A DNA stretch of 64,000 nucleotides from Ptychodera flava (taxonomy: Eukaryota > Hemichordata > Enteropneusta > Ptychoderidae), in the NCBI RefSeq assembly GCF_041260155.1, contig NC_091939.1, positions 42,588,370-42,652,369 of the forward strand, read 5' to 3'. The translations under genes and the position numbers were made by a program. This document shows positions 38,948 through 51,612 of the stretch, in pieces; within the stretch, counting starts at the first letter, position 1, and every line of letters begins with the position of its first letter. The notes under the pieces are model-generated. The model made no database searches. It was not told the DNA's origin and was given only the letters and a program-made list of their open reading frames with translations.

Positions 38948-41900
38948 CGGGTCAGTCACAATCAGGGTGCGCTAGAGTGTGTCACTTAGGTCAAAATTTC
39001 AAGTTCATGATAACTGTCCAGTTAATAATATGTTGAAAGGTTATGGTATGGGCATATCTTCCTAAAATTTGGTGAAGCAAACGTCATTAGTTTTACCACA
39101 GTGCACATTGTTTTATATGGTCGACGCAGTGTCACGGACGCTACAGAAATGTTGTACATGAAACACAAATGTCATAATAAAATTTTAAACAATGATTTGT
39201 TAATGCTTTCTTATGTTATTACAATATAAAAGATGCATATTGGCATTAAAATAAGCTTTACTTGGTATGATGTACTTAATTTTCCCATGAATAAACACAA
39301 CCTCAAGTTTAGTGAGAAATACAACAATATTGATCATATTTTTTAATAGGACTTTCAACTTCTCTATGTCCTTCCGCTGGTATACCGTATTTAAAAGTTT
39401 TATTGTCATGAATTAACCATGCTATAGCAACAATATTAATACCATTCAGTCTAATCAAAATGAACTTCTTTCTGAAATATTTTCTGTTCAGTATGACATG
39501 TAATTTTGTCACGGACGCTACCAAAATCAAACTTGAACGTTAGGTCAATTTGAAATATAAAAAGCAATTAACAATCTGGTTTTTTTCTTTCTCTTTTCTC
39601 CAAAACCTTTCTCTATCAAACTTTAAATTGTGAAAATTCTGTCAAAACATTGACAATTTCTTTAAATTGAACAAGAAAGCGATTATAGCAACTACTGCAA
39701 AATCAGTGGGAGTAAAAAATCACTGCAGCTGAGCTTACTTCTGGGATCAACCCTCGAGTCGTTTTCTAACGACACTCCTCATGGTCTATAAAACGAGCAT
39801 CAAAAACAAATCCTTCTTACAAAATCTAGCTCGTTATGTAACTTTTACCAACATGTGAAGGAGTAAGCAGTCTGTCGATATCCGAAACGACAACCGAAAA
39901 GTCCGGTGAGTTAATTCAAACACACTTTGCCCATATCGCTCAAACAGTTAAAAGGTTTCACGATAGCGGTTTCAACAACGGGGAAAATGAATTTTTTTTT
40001 AATTTGTCTCCATTTTATGCCACAACTTATCGTATAAAACCAAGATGCAATCTGTCATCGAATTGGTACTACAATCAACCAAACTGAAAAGATTGCTGAG
40101 CAATACAGAAAACATCATTTGGCAAAGAAAATAAAAAACTGAAAGAGCTGCCATATAAGTAATCAAAGTTGGCGGCATGAATTAAATAAACCAATACTCT
40201 CCTCAGACCAAACCGATTTCAAAGGCCGTTTACAGCAAATATTGTTAACAAAACCATGAAACCTGAGAATGGCTAAATACAGAGAAATAAGATTTATTTC
40301 TTGAAACAGCCTTTCACAACATGCTTTCAAACATCGTAAAGCAGGCACCAATATTGACCCGAAATCTATTACAAAGTCCATGAATAATTGACACAAAACC
40401 AAAAGTTCTGTTAATCAATTTAAATGCCTAAAACAAGCAATCGTTGTCAGATTAGTACAACATTTTATGTTAACATAACGAGCACTAGCAACGCTCAAAA
40501 TATGTCCTAAAACAAAATCCTTATAAGCACCCAGAAACTCCGGTCGATGCTGGGTCATGTTAATTATAATGACACCACACACTGGATCGCTCACTATAGA
40601 GTCAGTCAATAGGCTAACTCTCTCAATAACGAATCTGGCTTCTCCTCCTTGAGGACGAAGATGACTTCATCACATAACCAAGTGGAGGGGATACAAAACA
40701 AGAGAGCGACTGATGAAGGAACCCCATTTTTGGTTCCGAAACACCGTTAAGACAAATCACTCAATCAACAAACCGATTTATTGGGGACCCAGATCACATG
40801 ACTAGGGTCAAAGCACTATTGATTCACCGGTGTCTCGCCATGTATTCCACACAAAATAAATGGAATGATCCTCTTATTCACCATATCGAAATACAAAACA
40901 ATCTTGGTAGAGCCGATGTGTGGAGTTGCCCTCATTTTCCTTTATATAAAATGTGGTGGTTATTTCACATTTAGATTGGCTTATAATCTGAAAAACAATG
41001 TTTGCATTTTATTGTAGCATCCGTGACATAATGAATTGAAATGGAATACACAATAATAAATGCATATACAGCACAGAATTCATTGTTCTTTTCACTAGAA
41101 TTCTAATAACATATTCAATATAATTACTGCATTCTTAAAAAACACCAATCTAAGTGTTACAGTTGAGGCTCAACATAACTTTTGAGTGTTTTATTACTTT
41201 TTAAAAAATAAATTTTGTGCAAATTTACAATTTTATGCCTTGAAAACATTTGTAACCCAACTCCATGTATGTACACACAATACACACTAGTATTTATATG
41301 TTTCAGTGGATTAACTGCTTTAAAATGTTTTAAATAGTTATTAATTATGACTATGTAGTAAACATCGTCACGGACGCTACACCGTCACGGATGCTACATT
41401 TCCATATTTTAGGAATATTAATAGTGAACGCAAGGGAGAGTAAATATATAATTTGTTTATTTAAGGTAGGCAACTATTGACACTTAGGCCTGTGACATCA
41501 GATCTTTTATAACTCCTGTTGTCCTTAAGATATGAGTGTGTCACGGACGCTACAAGAAATTCCGACCACAACGATCTCCATTTTCATTTATTCACAAAAC
41601 AATACAATATGAATTTTATTTAAATTTTGGTGTATAAAATGATTGCCATGGATGTTGAGGTTGGAATTAAATTCAATATTACAATATTTTATCCATTTTT
41701 CTACATATAAACTAAAGGCATATGTACTTATGGTCATAAAACACAAAAACATAACGATGTTACAGTTTTGGTAAAAATACCACAGTTTCTGTTCCGATGC
41801 AAATAATCACATGAAATAACTTGTGAAAGAAAGGTTAGGTATTCTGCAATAACATATGTAAGCTAAAAATTCCACAATTTTAACACTGTTCCAAAAAACA

Positions 41901-42143
41901 TTTTGAAATTAAGTACATTTTGAAGTGAAACAGCATAACGCTACTTTTTACAGTTTTTAAAGGCATTTTTGTGGATGTACAACCAACCTGCACAATATAT
42001 GCAATATTTCTTTATGTGACCAAGTTAGTTACAACTATTACTATTTATTAGAAACAAATAAGCAATATAATATCAGTCTGAATAGCAGATATATGTCCAT
42101 AACAATGAAAATCATCTAGCGCACCCTGATTGTGACTGACCCG
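38948..42143. mobile_element. 3.2-kb TIR element with repeated 14-bp motif
   Basis: The ends are ~28-bp near-perfect inverted repeats, CGGGTCAGTCACAATCAGGG then TGCGCTAGA. AGT flanks both sides (38,945-38,947 and 42,144-42,146), a probable 3-bp duplication. The motif GTCACGGA(C/T)GCTAC occurs six times inside. No transposase is recognisable. The part from about 39,740 to 40,850 is less AT-rich, lacks the motif and may be a nested insertion; it has a hairpin GGAACC/GGTTCC near 40,719-40,738. Confidence 0.8.
39131..41553. repeat. Six copies of GTCACGGAYGCTAC
   Basis: Positions: 39,131-39,144, 39,508-39,521, 41,367-41,380, 41,384-41,397 and 41,540-41,553 on +, and 41,014-41,027 on -. Two differ only by C to T at one site. 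The surroundings differ, so the motif itself is what is kept. Confidence 0.9.
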
Positions 42144-42540
42144 AGTGCACTCACTGTGTGGCTGCCATATTGACTGTTTCTGAAGTGTTTTTAAATAACT
42201 AAAATAACGGCATCTCTATGATTCTGCACATCAAAACCTGCACAGGTGTCAGACAAAAAGCTGTAAATCATTTGTGTAAATTTCCACATCATTTGATCAA
42301 ATCAAAGTTCAACCAGGCTGAGTGATTGTAGAACTGTACCAGTACATATGAAATATTTCTCAGCATCAGTTTCAGAGAAGAAGAGTAAAGTTGATGGTGG
42401 ACCCAGGACAATCAACCCTCATATCAGAATAGCTCTGTGTTGTTGACAGTGGAACTAAAAAGTTGACTGGGCAAACATTTAGGAAATGCAAATCTCAATT
42501 CCATTTAATAATCTCACAAACATGGCCAAACAGCCATGAA

Positions 42541-42691
42541 ATGTTCTTGTAGCCAAAAATTATCATCACTTCTGGTGGTGTGTAGATATGATATTTACTT
42601 CTGCTGTCAACTTAAACTTTACTGAAGAAATAAATAGATATATCATATCTACTTGCCAATAGATGTGATGATGTTTTAGCTACAAGAACAT
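42541..42691. mobile_element. Foldback MITE, about 150 bp
   Basis: ATGTTCTTGTAGC at the left is matched by GCTACAAGAACAT at the right, with further inner pairing (GTAGATATGATAT against ATATCATATCTAC). Non-coding. Confidence 0.65.
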
Positions 42692-42769
42692 TGCATGGGT
42701 GGCTTAGAGTAATAATTGTATGGTTCACCAAACGACAACCATTGAAACTAAATTTTAGGATTGCTGATA

Positions 42770-43650
42770 TTTTTAGGTGATGTCAGAAGCTTCCAGCAGA
42801 CCAAATACACTTTCAGTCATTTCTGTCAGAGTGTACTGTACTACTGGCAAGTACATTTTGATTGTCCATATCCTAGCACTCAGGTAAAAAATTTCTTGTT
42901 CAAGTGGGTGATAAATAAAGTTTGCTTCACTGTTTCACTGTCCATATTGTTTGGTGAAAATTTAGTCCTTTTTAAATTGCATTCTATAATGAGTGGGGCA
43001 GTACATGACATAGCATTTGATTTGATTTGTGTCCCAGTACAGGGCCCAGTGGATGTAAAGTCTTTGTAATAAAGTCACGATGCATGTCAACTGTAACAAA
43101 GTAACTGTTTTTCTTTCTGCATTCTTTAGACTTTCAGTCAAACTCTGGTCTGAAAAGATGCCTGCGATACATTCTTCGAGGTCACTTATGGGTGTCACAA
43201 TTTCTGGTCACATACAACCATGTGGTGGCACTTTAAAACACACATCAATCTAATGACTCATTCTGCCAAGGTCTGATTTTGGGGAGCATCAAGCTACTTA
43301 GACAAGAGACCTCAATGGCAAGTGAAGATGGCAGACCAAATCCATGTGCAGTCATTTCCATTTATGCTCAATGCAGTGTGCTGTGTCACCAACAGGTATA
43401 ATTTGATACTCCGTAGCCTGGTACTCAGGTTAACTGTTTTATGTTCAAGTAGGTGATATATAAAGTTCGCTTCACTGTTTCACTATCCATGGAACGTAGG
43501 TGAAAAGCTAGTTCTTTTTAATGATTTATGTCCCGTTAATATCATATTACAATATTAATTCTCAAATGAGTGGGGCTGAATATGTGTCTCAGCATTGGAT
43601 TTGTGTTTAGGGCCAGTGGATACACAATGGTTGGCTTTTTAATGAAGTCA
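42770..43650. repeat. Diverged tandem duplication, about 500-bp period
   Basis: Two blocks share the order GCAGACCAAAT, CAGTCATTTC, AGCCTGGTACTCAGG or its variant, TAAAGTTTGCTTCACTGTTT, GAGTGGGGC and GCCAGTGGAT. The frame at 42,761-43,069 follows the first copy and is not kept in the second, so it is not taken as a gene. Confidence 0.6.
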
Positions 43651-43757
43651 TGATGAAACAATGACAGAAAGTACTGTTTTTCCATATGAAAAAAATAAAT
43701 CAAATTTGACATGTTTGGCTCAAATGAAACATTTACATGAGTACCAGTAGTATATTG

Positions 43758-43925
43758 AGTGTGTCATTTGGAAACCTAAAAACTTAATCTGTCCTTAGAT
43801 GCTCCAGCCTACAGAGTGTGTCATTTGGAAGCCTAAAAACTTAATCTGTCTGTGGAAGCTCCAGCCTACAAAGTGTGCAATTTGGTTCCCCAAAGTAGTA
43901 GTCTATCTGTGGATGCTGGACTACG
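43758..43925. repeat. About 60-bp tandem repeat, three units
   Basis: GTGTGTCATTTGGAAGCCTA, AAAACTTAATCTGTC and GCTCCAGCCTACA recur three times, the last unit diverged. 43,926-47,080 holds no recognised gene; an open frame at 44,775-44,990 (Ser/Glu-rich) has no known match. Confidence 0.8.
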
Positions 43926-46900
43926 GTGAATTTCTAGTCCTGATTTACATGTCTGTTATATTGGGACATTGTTTTCAATTTTGTGTCAAAAGATGCTAGA
44001 ATGTTGCATTGGGAAAAACACTGTGCAAGGAATGTGATGGTTTGAAAATATTTTGATTTAGCCATTATACATATCCTTGTTATATGTACAAACATTTTGT
44101 CTGTCAGTAAATAGAGATTCTCTATCAGGGTACACAGTTCTGCAAATTATACATTATTAGCCATTGTCTGCCCTGAAAAAGTTACTGATAGCACGGAAAT
44201 CATGTACAAATCACAGCAAGCAAAGATGTCCATCAGTGTGCCCTCTAAGGGCAGGTAAAAAATTGTTTTATGAGCCAAATTGAAGAAAAGTTGACATGCT
44301 GTGCGTCACCGCATGCATGAACAGGTTATAACTAAAAAATCAGCAGTAAGAAATATAGCGCCCTCTATGATCGTATGTCTTTCTCGATTCCTGATTATAC
44401 TCAGGCGTGAGTCAGTGAGAAGACAATGAAAACAACAATGGCTACCTACTGTACTTGCCCATTGATCGTTTGATCGGCACATAGTATGAATGCAGAGACT
44501 TACAGAAATGACATTTTCGGATATTTTTTTACCAAAAACTACAGGGAAATATGTTATCGCCTGTCATTCAGCTTAAGCGACATGTATGACATGGAAAAAG
44601 AAAAGCCAATGACCCAGTTGTGGTTTAGTCTCCATAGATACCAGTGCAATCTGATGTTCATGTTTTGATAGTGGTAAAGTTCGAAAGCAGAACTTGAGAC
44701 ACTGTATCAATGGCTACATTATTTAAAATTCCAGTTTTAGCATATTGTTAGACATGCTGCAGTGACAATCGATCTTGATCACAACCAAACACAATCGTTT
44801 GATTGGCACAAATTTTCATGGCTTTAAACCCAATAATTCAGACCAAATCGTGTCCAAGGGAACAAATATCTCAAATTCTGAGTCAGAACCTATGGGTGAC
44901 AAATCCACAGAAGATGGAGAGCAGCCGAGCTCATCACAGGCTGACAAACATCATGATATCAATGTTCAACGGGTGCTGCATGCAACATAGATGACACAAC
45001 TTAACTTGGTGACAATTGTGATGTATTGGTAAGCACAAGGCAATATCAACATCAACAGCGACTACCCCCTAAAATGTTAAGTCTGCCCCTAATTTTGATG
45101 AATGGGGCACACAAAGTGCCCTTTCAACTTAACATAAAACACTGCTCAGATAACATCCTTTTCTAAATCTTTGAGGTTTTAGAGAGTGTATATCACTGAA
45201 CAGATTTCTGAACTTCCTTGGACCTGGGTAGATGATTCACTCTTACAATGTGACAAAAAAGTTTGCTACATGTACATGTGTACTCACATTGTGAGCATGT
45301 AGGACCAGTCCAGCAACCTATACACTGCCAAATGTACGTGTATCTCTTGTAAGAGTCTGTGGTGATGGATTTACAGAAAACGTGCAGTCACCATTCTGGC
45401 AGGGATTGGTCAGGCTGCAAGGATTGACAAGTATAGTATCCTATGGAGAAAACAAAATATCCTGATATGAATGAGCATTTGGTCATTTAAAACTTAATGG
45501 ATATACCGGTACACTATCACAGATATTCTCAAAGATCCTGTCAGTAAATGAATACAGAGGTCACCGGAGACCTTTAGTCCCCACAACTCTTTTGTAGACA
45601 TGGTTTAAACAAAATCCACAGATTTTAATCGTACGTTTTGATCCAATAGATGGATTTTCAACTAAAAAAAAATACAATGTAAGAAGAGGAGGGGCTTATA
45701 CATGAACAGAGGGTTATACTTGGATGAATGCAGAAGTAAAGATGGGAGCTAGGTCAAAACTACAAAAAAGAAACCTTTTTCCTTTTTTTTTTTGTTGTGG
45801 AATATATGTTTATTCATGTCATCTAGTCAATTCCAGACTTAGTCAATTCATCATTGTTAAAGTTTACCAACATCACAAAAATATCGCCTTGCCCCTGTTG
45901 GTGACATTAGTTTTTCCAAGCACAGGAATAGACAATTCTCAAGGGCCCTCGAAATCCTACAGCCAATGAGAGGTATCCATCAGTATACAATATATAATTA
46001 GTATATTAGACCTTTGAGTTTGACCTCCGTATATCTTGTACAAGACAAATTATTGTGACAGTAATCTGAAAACTAGTAATACTTCATTCAACATCACTTC
46101 AAACTCTTTTTTTGTCATTTGTGCATTTGTGTAATACTGATTTGTCACTTTTCAGCTATATTTGGAAAAATTGACTGTTTGACACCCTCCACAAATGTGA
46201 CCCATGTACTTGCATGCAGACACTCGGGAAAGAAGTCTCAGTATTTTTGTATTAGTCTGCCTACACATTGCCTCATCAATGAGCTAACATGACCAAAACT
46301 AATTTGCATAACAATAGTTTAGCATAGCTAACAAATGCTAAATTTATCGATGGAAACTGACTAAAACAACAAATGTCAAATTCTAAAGATGTACATCTGT
46401 AATATATCTCATAATAATTTTTTTGTAGTTTTAGTCAACGTTCTCTTGTTTTCAACGCTGGTATGGAATTTTTTGCAAGGTCGGGTCTCAATGACAGCCA
46501 TTAGCCGAGCGTAATGAAATCCGTTGTGCAGACGCCATTTTATTTTATCAACTTCAGTATGCACACGTTTTTAGAGGTGAAACGTTGTCTGTCAATTTGC
46601 TTCAAATCGATATCAATGTAATAATTAAATTACCGGTACTACCGATATTTCAATGCTAAGAGTTATTTTTTGAATGCAGTGAGTATTTTCAAGTCGATCT
46701 ATGTTTGTCCGCTGTACTACCGCCACAGCATGAAAGCTATGTGTGATGTAAACAAATACGCACACACAACATGTTGACCCCATTGAGATAGTATTTCTCG
46801 GTTTGAAGGTTGGACAGAATCTTGTCTGACAATGAATTGGTCTCATTTAGTTTGTGCAGCTGAATCCTGATGGCTATGGCAAAATGGCAGATGAACTCTA

Positions 46901-47084
46901 GAACATCTAAACTTGTACTTACGCACTGAAGTTGTGTGGGATTGCAAACCCGGAAGTGTTCGAATTTGCATACTGTAATGGCGAAGTTCTGAATTACGTA
47001 CTAGAAATGTTATGTATACACTTATTTGTAAGTTGCTGCAGACAACATGTTTCATTTATTTCTCATTTATTTCTATTTCTAGGG

Positions 47085-48612
47085 TTCACTTTGGATACAA
47101 TCAGCCAGATGATGGTGGCCCAGCCCCAAATGCATTTAGATTCCGGCTGACCAGACGGGGAGTGCACACAATGACTCGAGTATACAATTTTTTTATGCTG
47201 TTTTTCACCGTGGAGGTGATTGGCCGTATATGTGAATATACAAACATATACGGCCATCACAATGTCATCTCAAACCCAAGGTATGGAGAAGCTGATGGCA
47301 GTTGGAGTGACCTTACACCAGATGAGTTGTACAAGTTCATCGGGTTGCTGATTTTTATGGGTCTGGTAAGGCTACCAAACTACGACTCTTATTGGAGTGT
47401 CCAGTCTTTATACAGCGGCTGCTGGGCAAGATCCTTCATACCATCTCGCCAACGATTTAAAGCTATATGGCTTTCTTGAAAATCAGTCACCCGATCATGA
47501 AGATGCAGAGAACAGACCATTTAAAGTTGAGGAACTGTACACACATATGAAATACATTTGTAAACAATATTTTCAGCAAGTGTCTGTGGATGAACGTGTG
47601 GTGGCTGCAAAAGGTAGGGTCCCTGTGAGGCAATTTATGAGGGACAAACCAAAGAGATTTGGAATTAAGTTATGGGTACTTGCAGATGCTGCAACAGGTT
47701 ATACCTTTGAATTTGATATTTATTTAGGGAAGAGGGGAACAAACACATCAAGGAATGGGTTTGGATATGATGTAGTCATGGGTCTTTGTAGGGATTTGTA
47801 TAATAATGGTTACCATGTTTATTTTGACAATTTTTATACTTCCCCAGTGTTATTGCATGATTTGAGGGAACAAGGTGTTCTTGCGTGTGGGACAATAACA
47901 AAAAATCGACGGGGTTTTCCAGCTTGTATGAAGGATGCCAGGTGGGAAAGGACTGCAGAAAGGGGATCAATGCGATGGTACAGGGATGAAACAATATGCT
48001 TACTTTGCAATGGAAAGACAATAGGGCAGTGTGTATCATGTCAACCATCCATACTTCATCTGAACATACCATAGTACAGAGACGTACAAAATCTAGGGAG
48101 GGAATGTTTCAGAGAATTGAAGTGAACGAGCCAGTTGCGATAAGAGACTATAATAAGTTTAAGTACATGGGGGTGTTGATTTATCAGATCAGCTGATAGG
48201 CATGTATTGAGTTGTGCATAAATGTACAAAATGGTGGAAAGAATTATTCTTTCATTTTATTGACATAGCTGTCGTAAATTCTTTCAAATTATTTCAACAG
48301 TTTCGGGAGGAGTTCCCAGAATATGATGAATTGAGGAGACCCTAGGATTATAGTCAACTTGACTTTAGGGAAGAACTGATAAGACAGCTTGCAGGCCTTG
48401 AGAAAAATTCAGAGAATCCCATATTACCAAGACTTAACACGAATAATAATGTTAATAATAATAATAAATGCATTTGCCATTTATTGAAAATATAAGAAAA
48501 AAACTGTAGACACTGCTATGCTTCACAGGGCAGGGAAATAAAATGTCAAACTAAGTGCACTGTGTGCAATATCCATCTTTGCCTCACAGCTGAAAGAGGG
48601 AGCATCATTTAA
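47085..48612 (+). pseudogene. piggyBac-family transposase (PGBD4-like), broken
   Basis: The transposase domain runs in order: GVHTMTRVYNFFMLFF, DELYKFIGLLIFMGL, first catalytic Asp in SVDERVVAAKGRVP, an RNase-H core (KLWVLADAATGYTF), second Asp in HVYFDNFYTSP, then VQRRTKSREG, third Asp in MGGVDLSDQL, and the late helix WWKELFFHFIDIAVVNSF. A C-terminal Cys-rich finger follows (RHCYASQ, KCTVCNIHLC). The reading frame changes near 47,465, 47,990 and 48,165, and there is a TAG in frame near 48,343, so it is dead as it stands. The frame starts after an intron-like acceptor (TTTCTAG, 47,082); no N-terminus or TTAA-flanked ends were found. It could once have mobilised the TTAA MITEs of the window, but their ends cannot be compared with its own. 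Confidence 0.85.
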
Positions 48613-48744
48613 ATATGTAAATAAATAAATTATAAAGATAATAAAATTTGGGGAAAAGTTTCATATACCAAATGATACTGGTATGTTCAAATGTGATATG
48701 GATGATTGACATGATCCGGAGTTCTTTGAAATACGTTTTGATTT

Positions 48745-49195
48745 GGAATTCAAAATTTATCATACAACTCTTCTGATGTAAGATCATAGTTGATCTGCAA
48801 GTTGATCTTACAATACAAATTATTGTTTTGAAAGCAGTGAAATATATTGTGATGTAGTTCAAAATTTATTGTGCAACTCTTCTGATGTAAGATCATAGTT
48901 GATCTGCAAGTTGAACTAACAATACAATTTATAGTTTGAAAGCAGTGAAACATATTTTGATGTAGTTCAAAATTTATTGTACAACTCTTCTGATATAAGG
49001 TCATAGTTCATCTGCCACAGACACACAAGCCCAACTGCCAATAAAATTTATAGTTTGAAAGCAGTGAAATATGTTTTGATGTAGTTCAAAGTTTATTGTA
49101 CAACCCTTCTGATGTAAGGTCATAGGTCATCTGCAAGCCCATAACTGACAAAACAAATCATAGTTTGAACGCAGTGAAATATGTTTTTGATGTAG
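48745..49195. repeat. 109-120-bp tandem repeat, four units
   Basis: Each unit holds GTAGTTCAAAATTTATTGT, CAACTCTTCTGATGTAAG, TCATAGTTGATCTGCAAG and AGTTTGAAAGCAGTGAAA. Starts are near 48,749, 48,858, 48,968 and 49,088. Frames on the - strand here are products of the repeat. 49,196-50,229 holds nothing recognised. Confidence 0.85.
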
Positions 49196-50232
49196 ATTTG
49201 ATAATGTACTAACACTGAATCAAGCTATCATACATGTGTACAGGTCATAATTTCAACAAACTGTGTATTTTATAGTTATTTGCTGGTCATCCTTATTATG
49301 TGTGAAACATTTGCCAGTTCAACATGCAAATATTTATGTCAAGATTGAACAGAGGAGTCTTTGAATTCCAGATATGAATATTGATGTATAAGTTCCAGTC
49401 TTATTTATATTCCTCAATTGCCATTTCATTTACTTATTATTGAATTTCAACATTGAAACACATTCTTATGTTCCAATTTGCACCTATACTGGTGAAGGAT
49501 ATTCACCTCAGGGATTTCGAAGCAGTTCTCTTATAAGAGACTTTCAGCCAATTTAAGTTTTACAACTGCAGCAAAATGAGTGTAAGTTCATTGTTAAATT
49601 GTGTTTGCATGGACATGCATGTTAGAAATAAGGACATAGTCCCATGAACGTGCCAATTTTGGATAATGAATCATTGTAAATATTTAATATTTTTAGATCT
49701 TTTCTCAGGAAAACAAATACATTGTTCATATCATAAGGAAAACAAAGAAATATTATAAGATATTCTTTCTTTTTTAATGAGAAAGCGAAGTATCATGTTT
49801 CTGTTTCCACTTTTACCAGAGTGGTACATTAAACTTATCTTTCTCCGTTTATAAAATGTATACCATAGTCTGTGTATGTATATATGTGTACATGTGTATG
49901 TACAAATGTTTGTGTATTTATAGGGTTTGTGAGTTGACATAACTGTGCTTAAATTTTTGTGATGTCATATAAGTATTTGCCTAAACAAACAAAACCTATA
50001 CTCTTTGATATTGAGATGCTCTCGTGGAAAGGGCGACTGCATCCCAACCTATTCCTAAGAGAGTGCAAAACAAATTTGCATATAATTTGCATAGAATAAT
50101 TAAAAGTGCATATTAAAAGGACAGAATGTAAAACAAAATACAACTATTGTGAACACTTATATGATAAATTATTGAAACGGGCAATATGTCACAGAAAAAA
50201 GCAAACCGTCATGTCAAAAACATGTCGCAGTT

Positions 50233-50746
50233 CACTATAGGGAAAAAGTGCGTGACTAGAGCGAGAAACTGACGCTTTCTCGCAATCGGTGAGAATCTGT
50301 TCTTATTCTCACCGCTGTCGGTGAGAAAATTTTAATCTCCACTGGAGATTGGTGAGAAATGCACTCCTTGGGGAGAATCAAGTGTGAGAACAAATTCTCA
50401 CCGGTGAGAATGGAAATTCTCACTAAGTGCAGCGAGAAGTGAAATTCACTGGCGAGAATCATCAAGACTCGCCGTTCGGAGTCTTTATGATTCTCGCCAA
50501 TGAATGGCGAGTCTTGATGATTCTCGCCAGTGAATTTCAATTCTTGCTGTACATAGTGAGAATTTCCATTCTCACCGGTGAGAATTTGTTCTCACACTTG
50601 ATTCTCGCAAAGGAGTGCATTTCTCACCAATCTCCAGTGGAGATTAAAATTTTCTCACCGACAGCGGTGAAAATAAGAACAGATTCTCACCGATTGCGAG
50701 AAGGCGTCAGTTTCTTGCTCTAGTCACGCAATTTTTCCCTATAGTG
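50233..50746. mobile_element. 514-bp palindromic element with CACTATAGGG ends
   Basis: The whole element is an inverted repeat with arms of about 250 bp at roughly 95% identity; it begins CACTATAGGG and ends CCCTATAGTG. GTT at 50,230-50,232 and 50,747-50,749 is a 3-bp target duplication. The arms are full of short GAGAATC/GATTCTC and GGTGAGAAT motifs. CACTA ends and a 3-bp duplication fit EnSpm/CACTA or Chapaev3. Open frames on both strands are mirror images and not genes. Confidence 0.85.
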
Positions 50747-51612
50747 GTTGGCCAAGACTGCTTGACATCCACTTTTGCCCTGCTTTTATACATTTCAAAA
50801 ATTACCTATAACTTTTACATTATTTAATATTTTCTTCTCAAATTTTCTCCAAGTTATTTCATGATGTGCATACATTTTATCATAGATCACTTTTGATTGA
50901 AATAACATGTAGAAAATGTGTAAAAATGTCTTTTTCCAAAATTCAGGTAAAAATGGTGGCCATTTTGGAATGATTTGCATAAATATTTGCATATATTTTG
51001 CATACATTTGCATATTTTGGGGGGCTTTACTACATATTATGCACGTCTGTTTATTTGCGGTCGATCGCGGAAAATCAGTGTGCGCATACGCGGTAAACGA
51101 GATCGCAATTCTCACGCGTGATATTTCGTGATTTGGAATATTTAAATGTTTAGAGCATGGGGGGTCGAACGTTCTTCACACTTTTCCCGCCCATTTTAAA
51201 TAAATAACCTAATATGGTGATGTCACATGAGAGTTTGGGAATACCCTTACGTCATTCACTGTGTTTACATAGAAATTTCAACGGCACCATATGCCATAGT
51301 TGACTGACGACCGTTGAAGACGGACGCAAATTTCTTGCCCTGTAAATGGCATGATTTCACAACAATTGTAAAATCGTCATATTTGTCGAGCAGAATAAAT
51401 ATTTTTCAGAGTTTAAACATTAATGAAATGAGTTTTTATGTATTTTATGCTGAATTTAGCGAAGTTTGATCATGGGTATATGTCCGGGCGTAGTCTCTGA
51501 TGCCGGGGCACGACGTTCAAAAATGTTACAATTTTCGACGATTTTAAACCTGTTACGCCAATTAATATTTCTAACGGTCGGTACAAAACTCAATCATCGA
51601 GTTCTAATCAAT
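50747..51612. other. Upstream region of RAG1L
   Basis: Non-coding. TTTGCATA-type octamer-like motifs cluster at 50,965-51,020. The frame before the chosen RAG1L start is open back to 51,466 with an ATG at 51,472, but the sequence there is not RAG1-like. Confidence 0.4.

Noticed and set aside
42761-43069. 102-residue frame as a gene
   Set aside because: It lies in a duplicated block whose second copy does not keep the frame; no similarity.
44775-44990. Ser/Glu-rich frame as the N-terminus of the piggyBac gene
   Set aside because: It is 2 kb upstream with no clear splice link and no recognisable motif.
47085-48612. Domesticated PGBD gene
   Set aside because: Several frame changes and a stop break it, so domestication is not supported.
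50256-50723. Open frames of 94 and 98 residues on both strands
   Set aside because: They are mirror translations of a palindromic element and share the same repeated peptide.
51254-51260. CACTGTG heptamer upstream of RAG1L as a recombination signal or TIR end
   Set aside because: No matching nonamer or inverted partner was seen, and such a heptamer occurs several times by chance in 64 kb.
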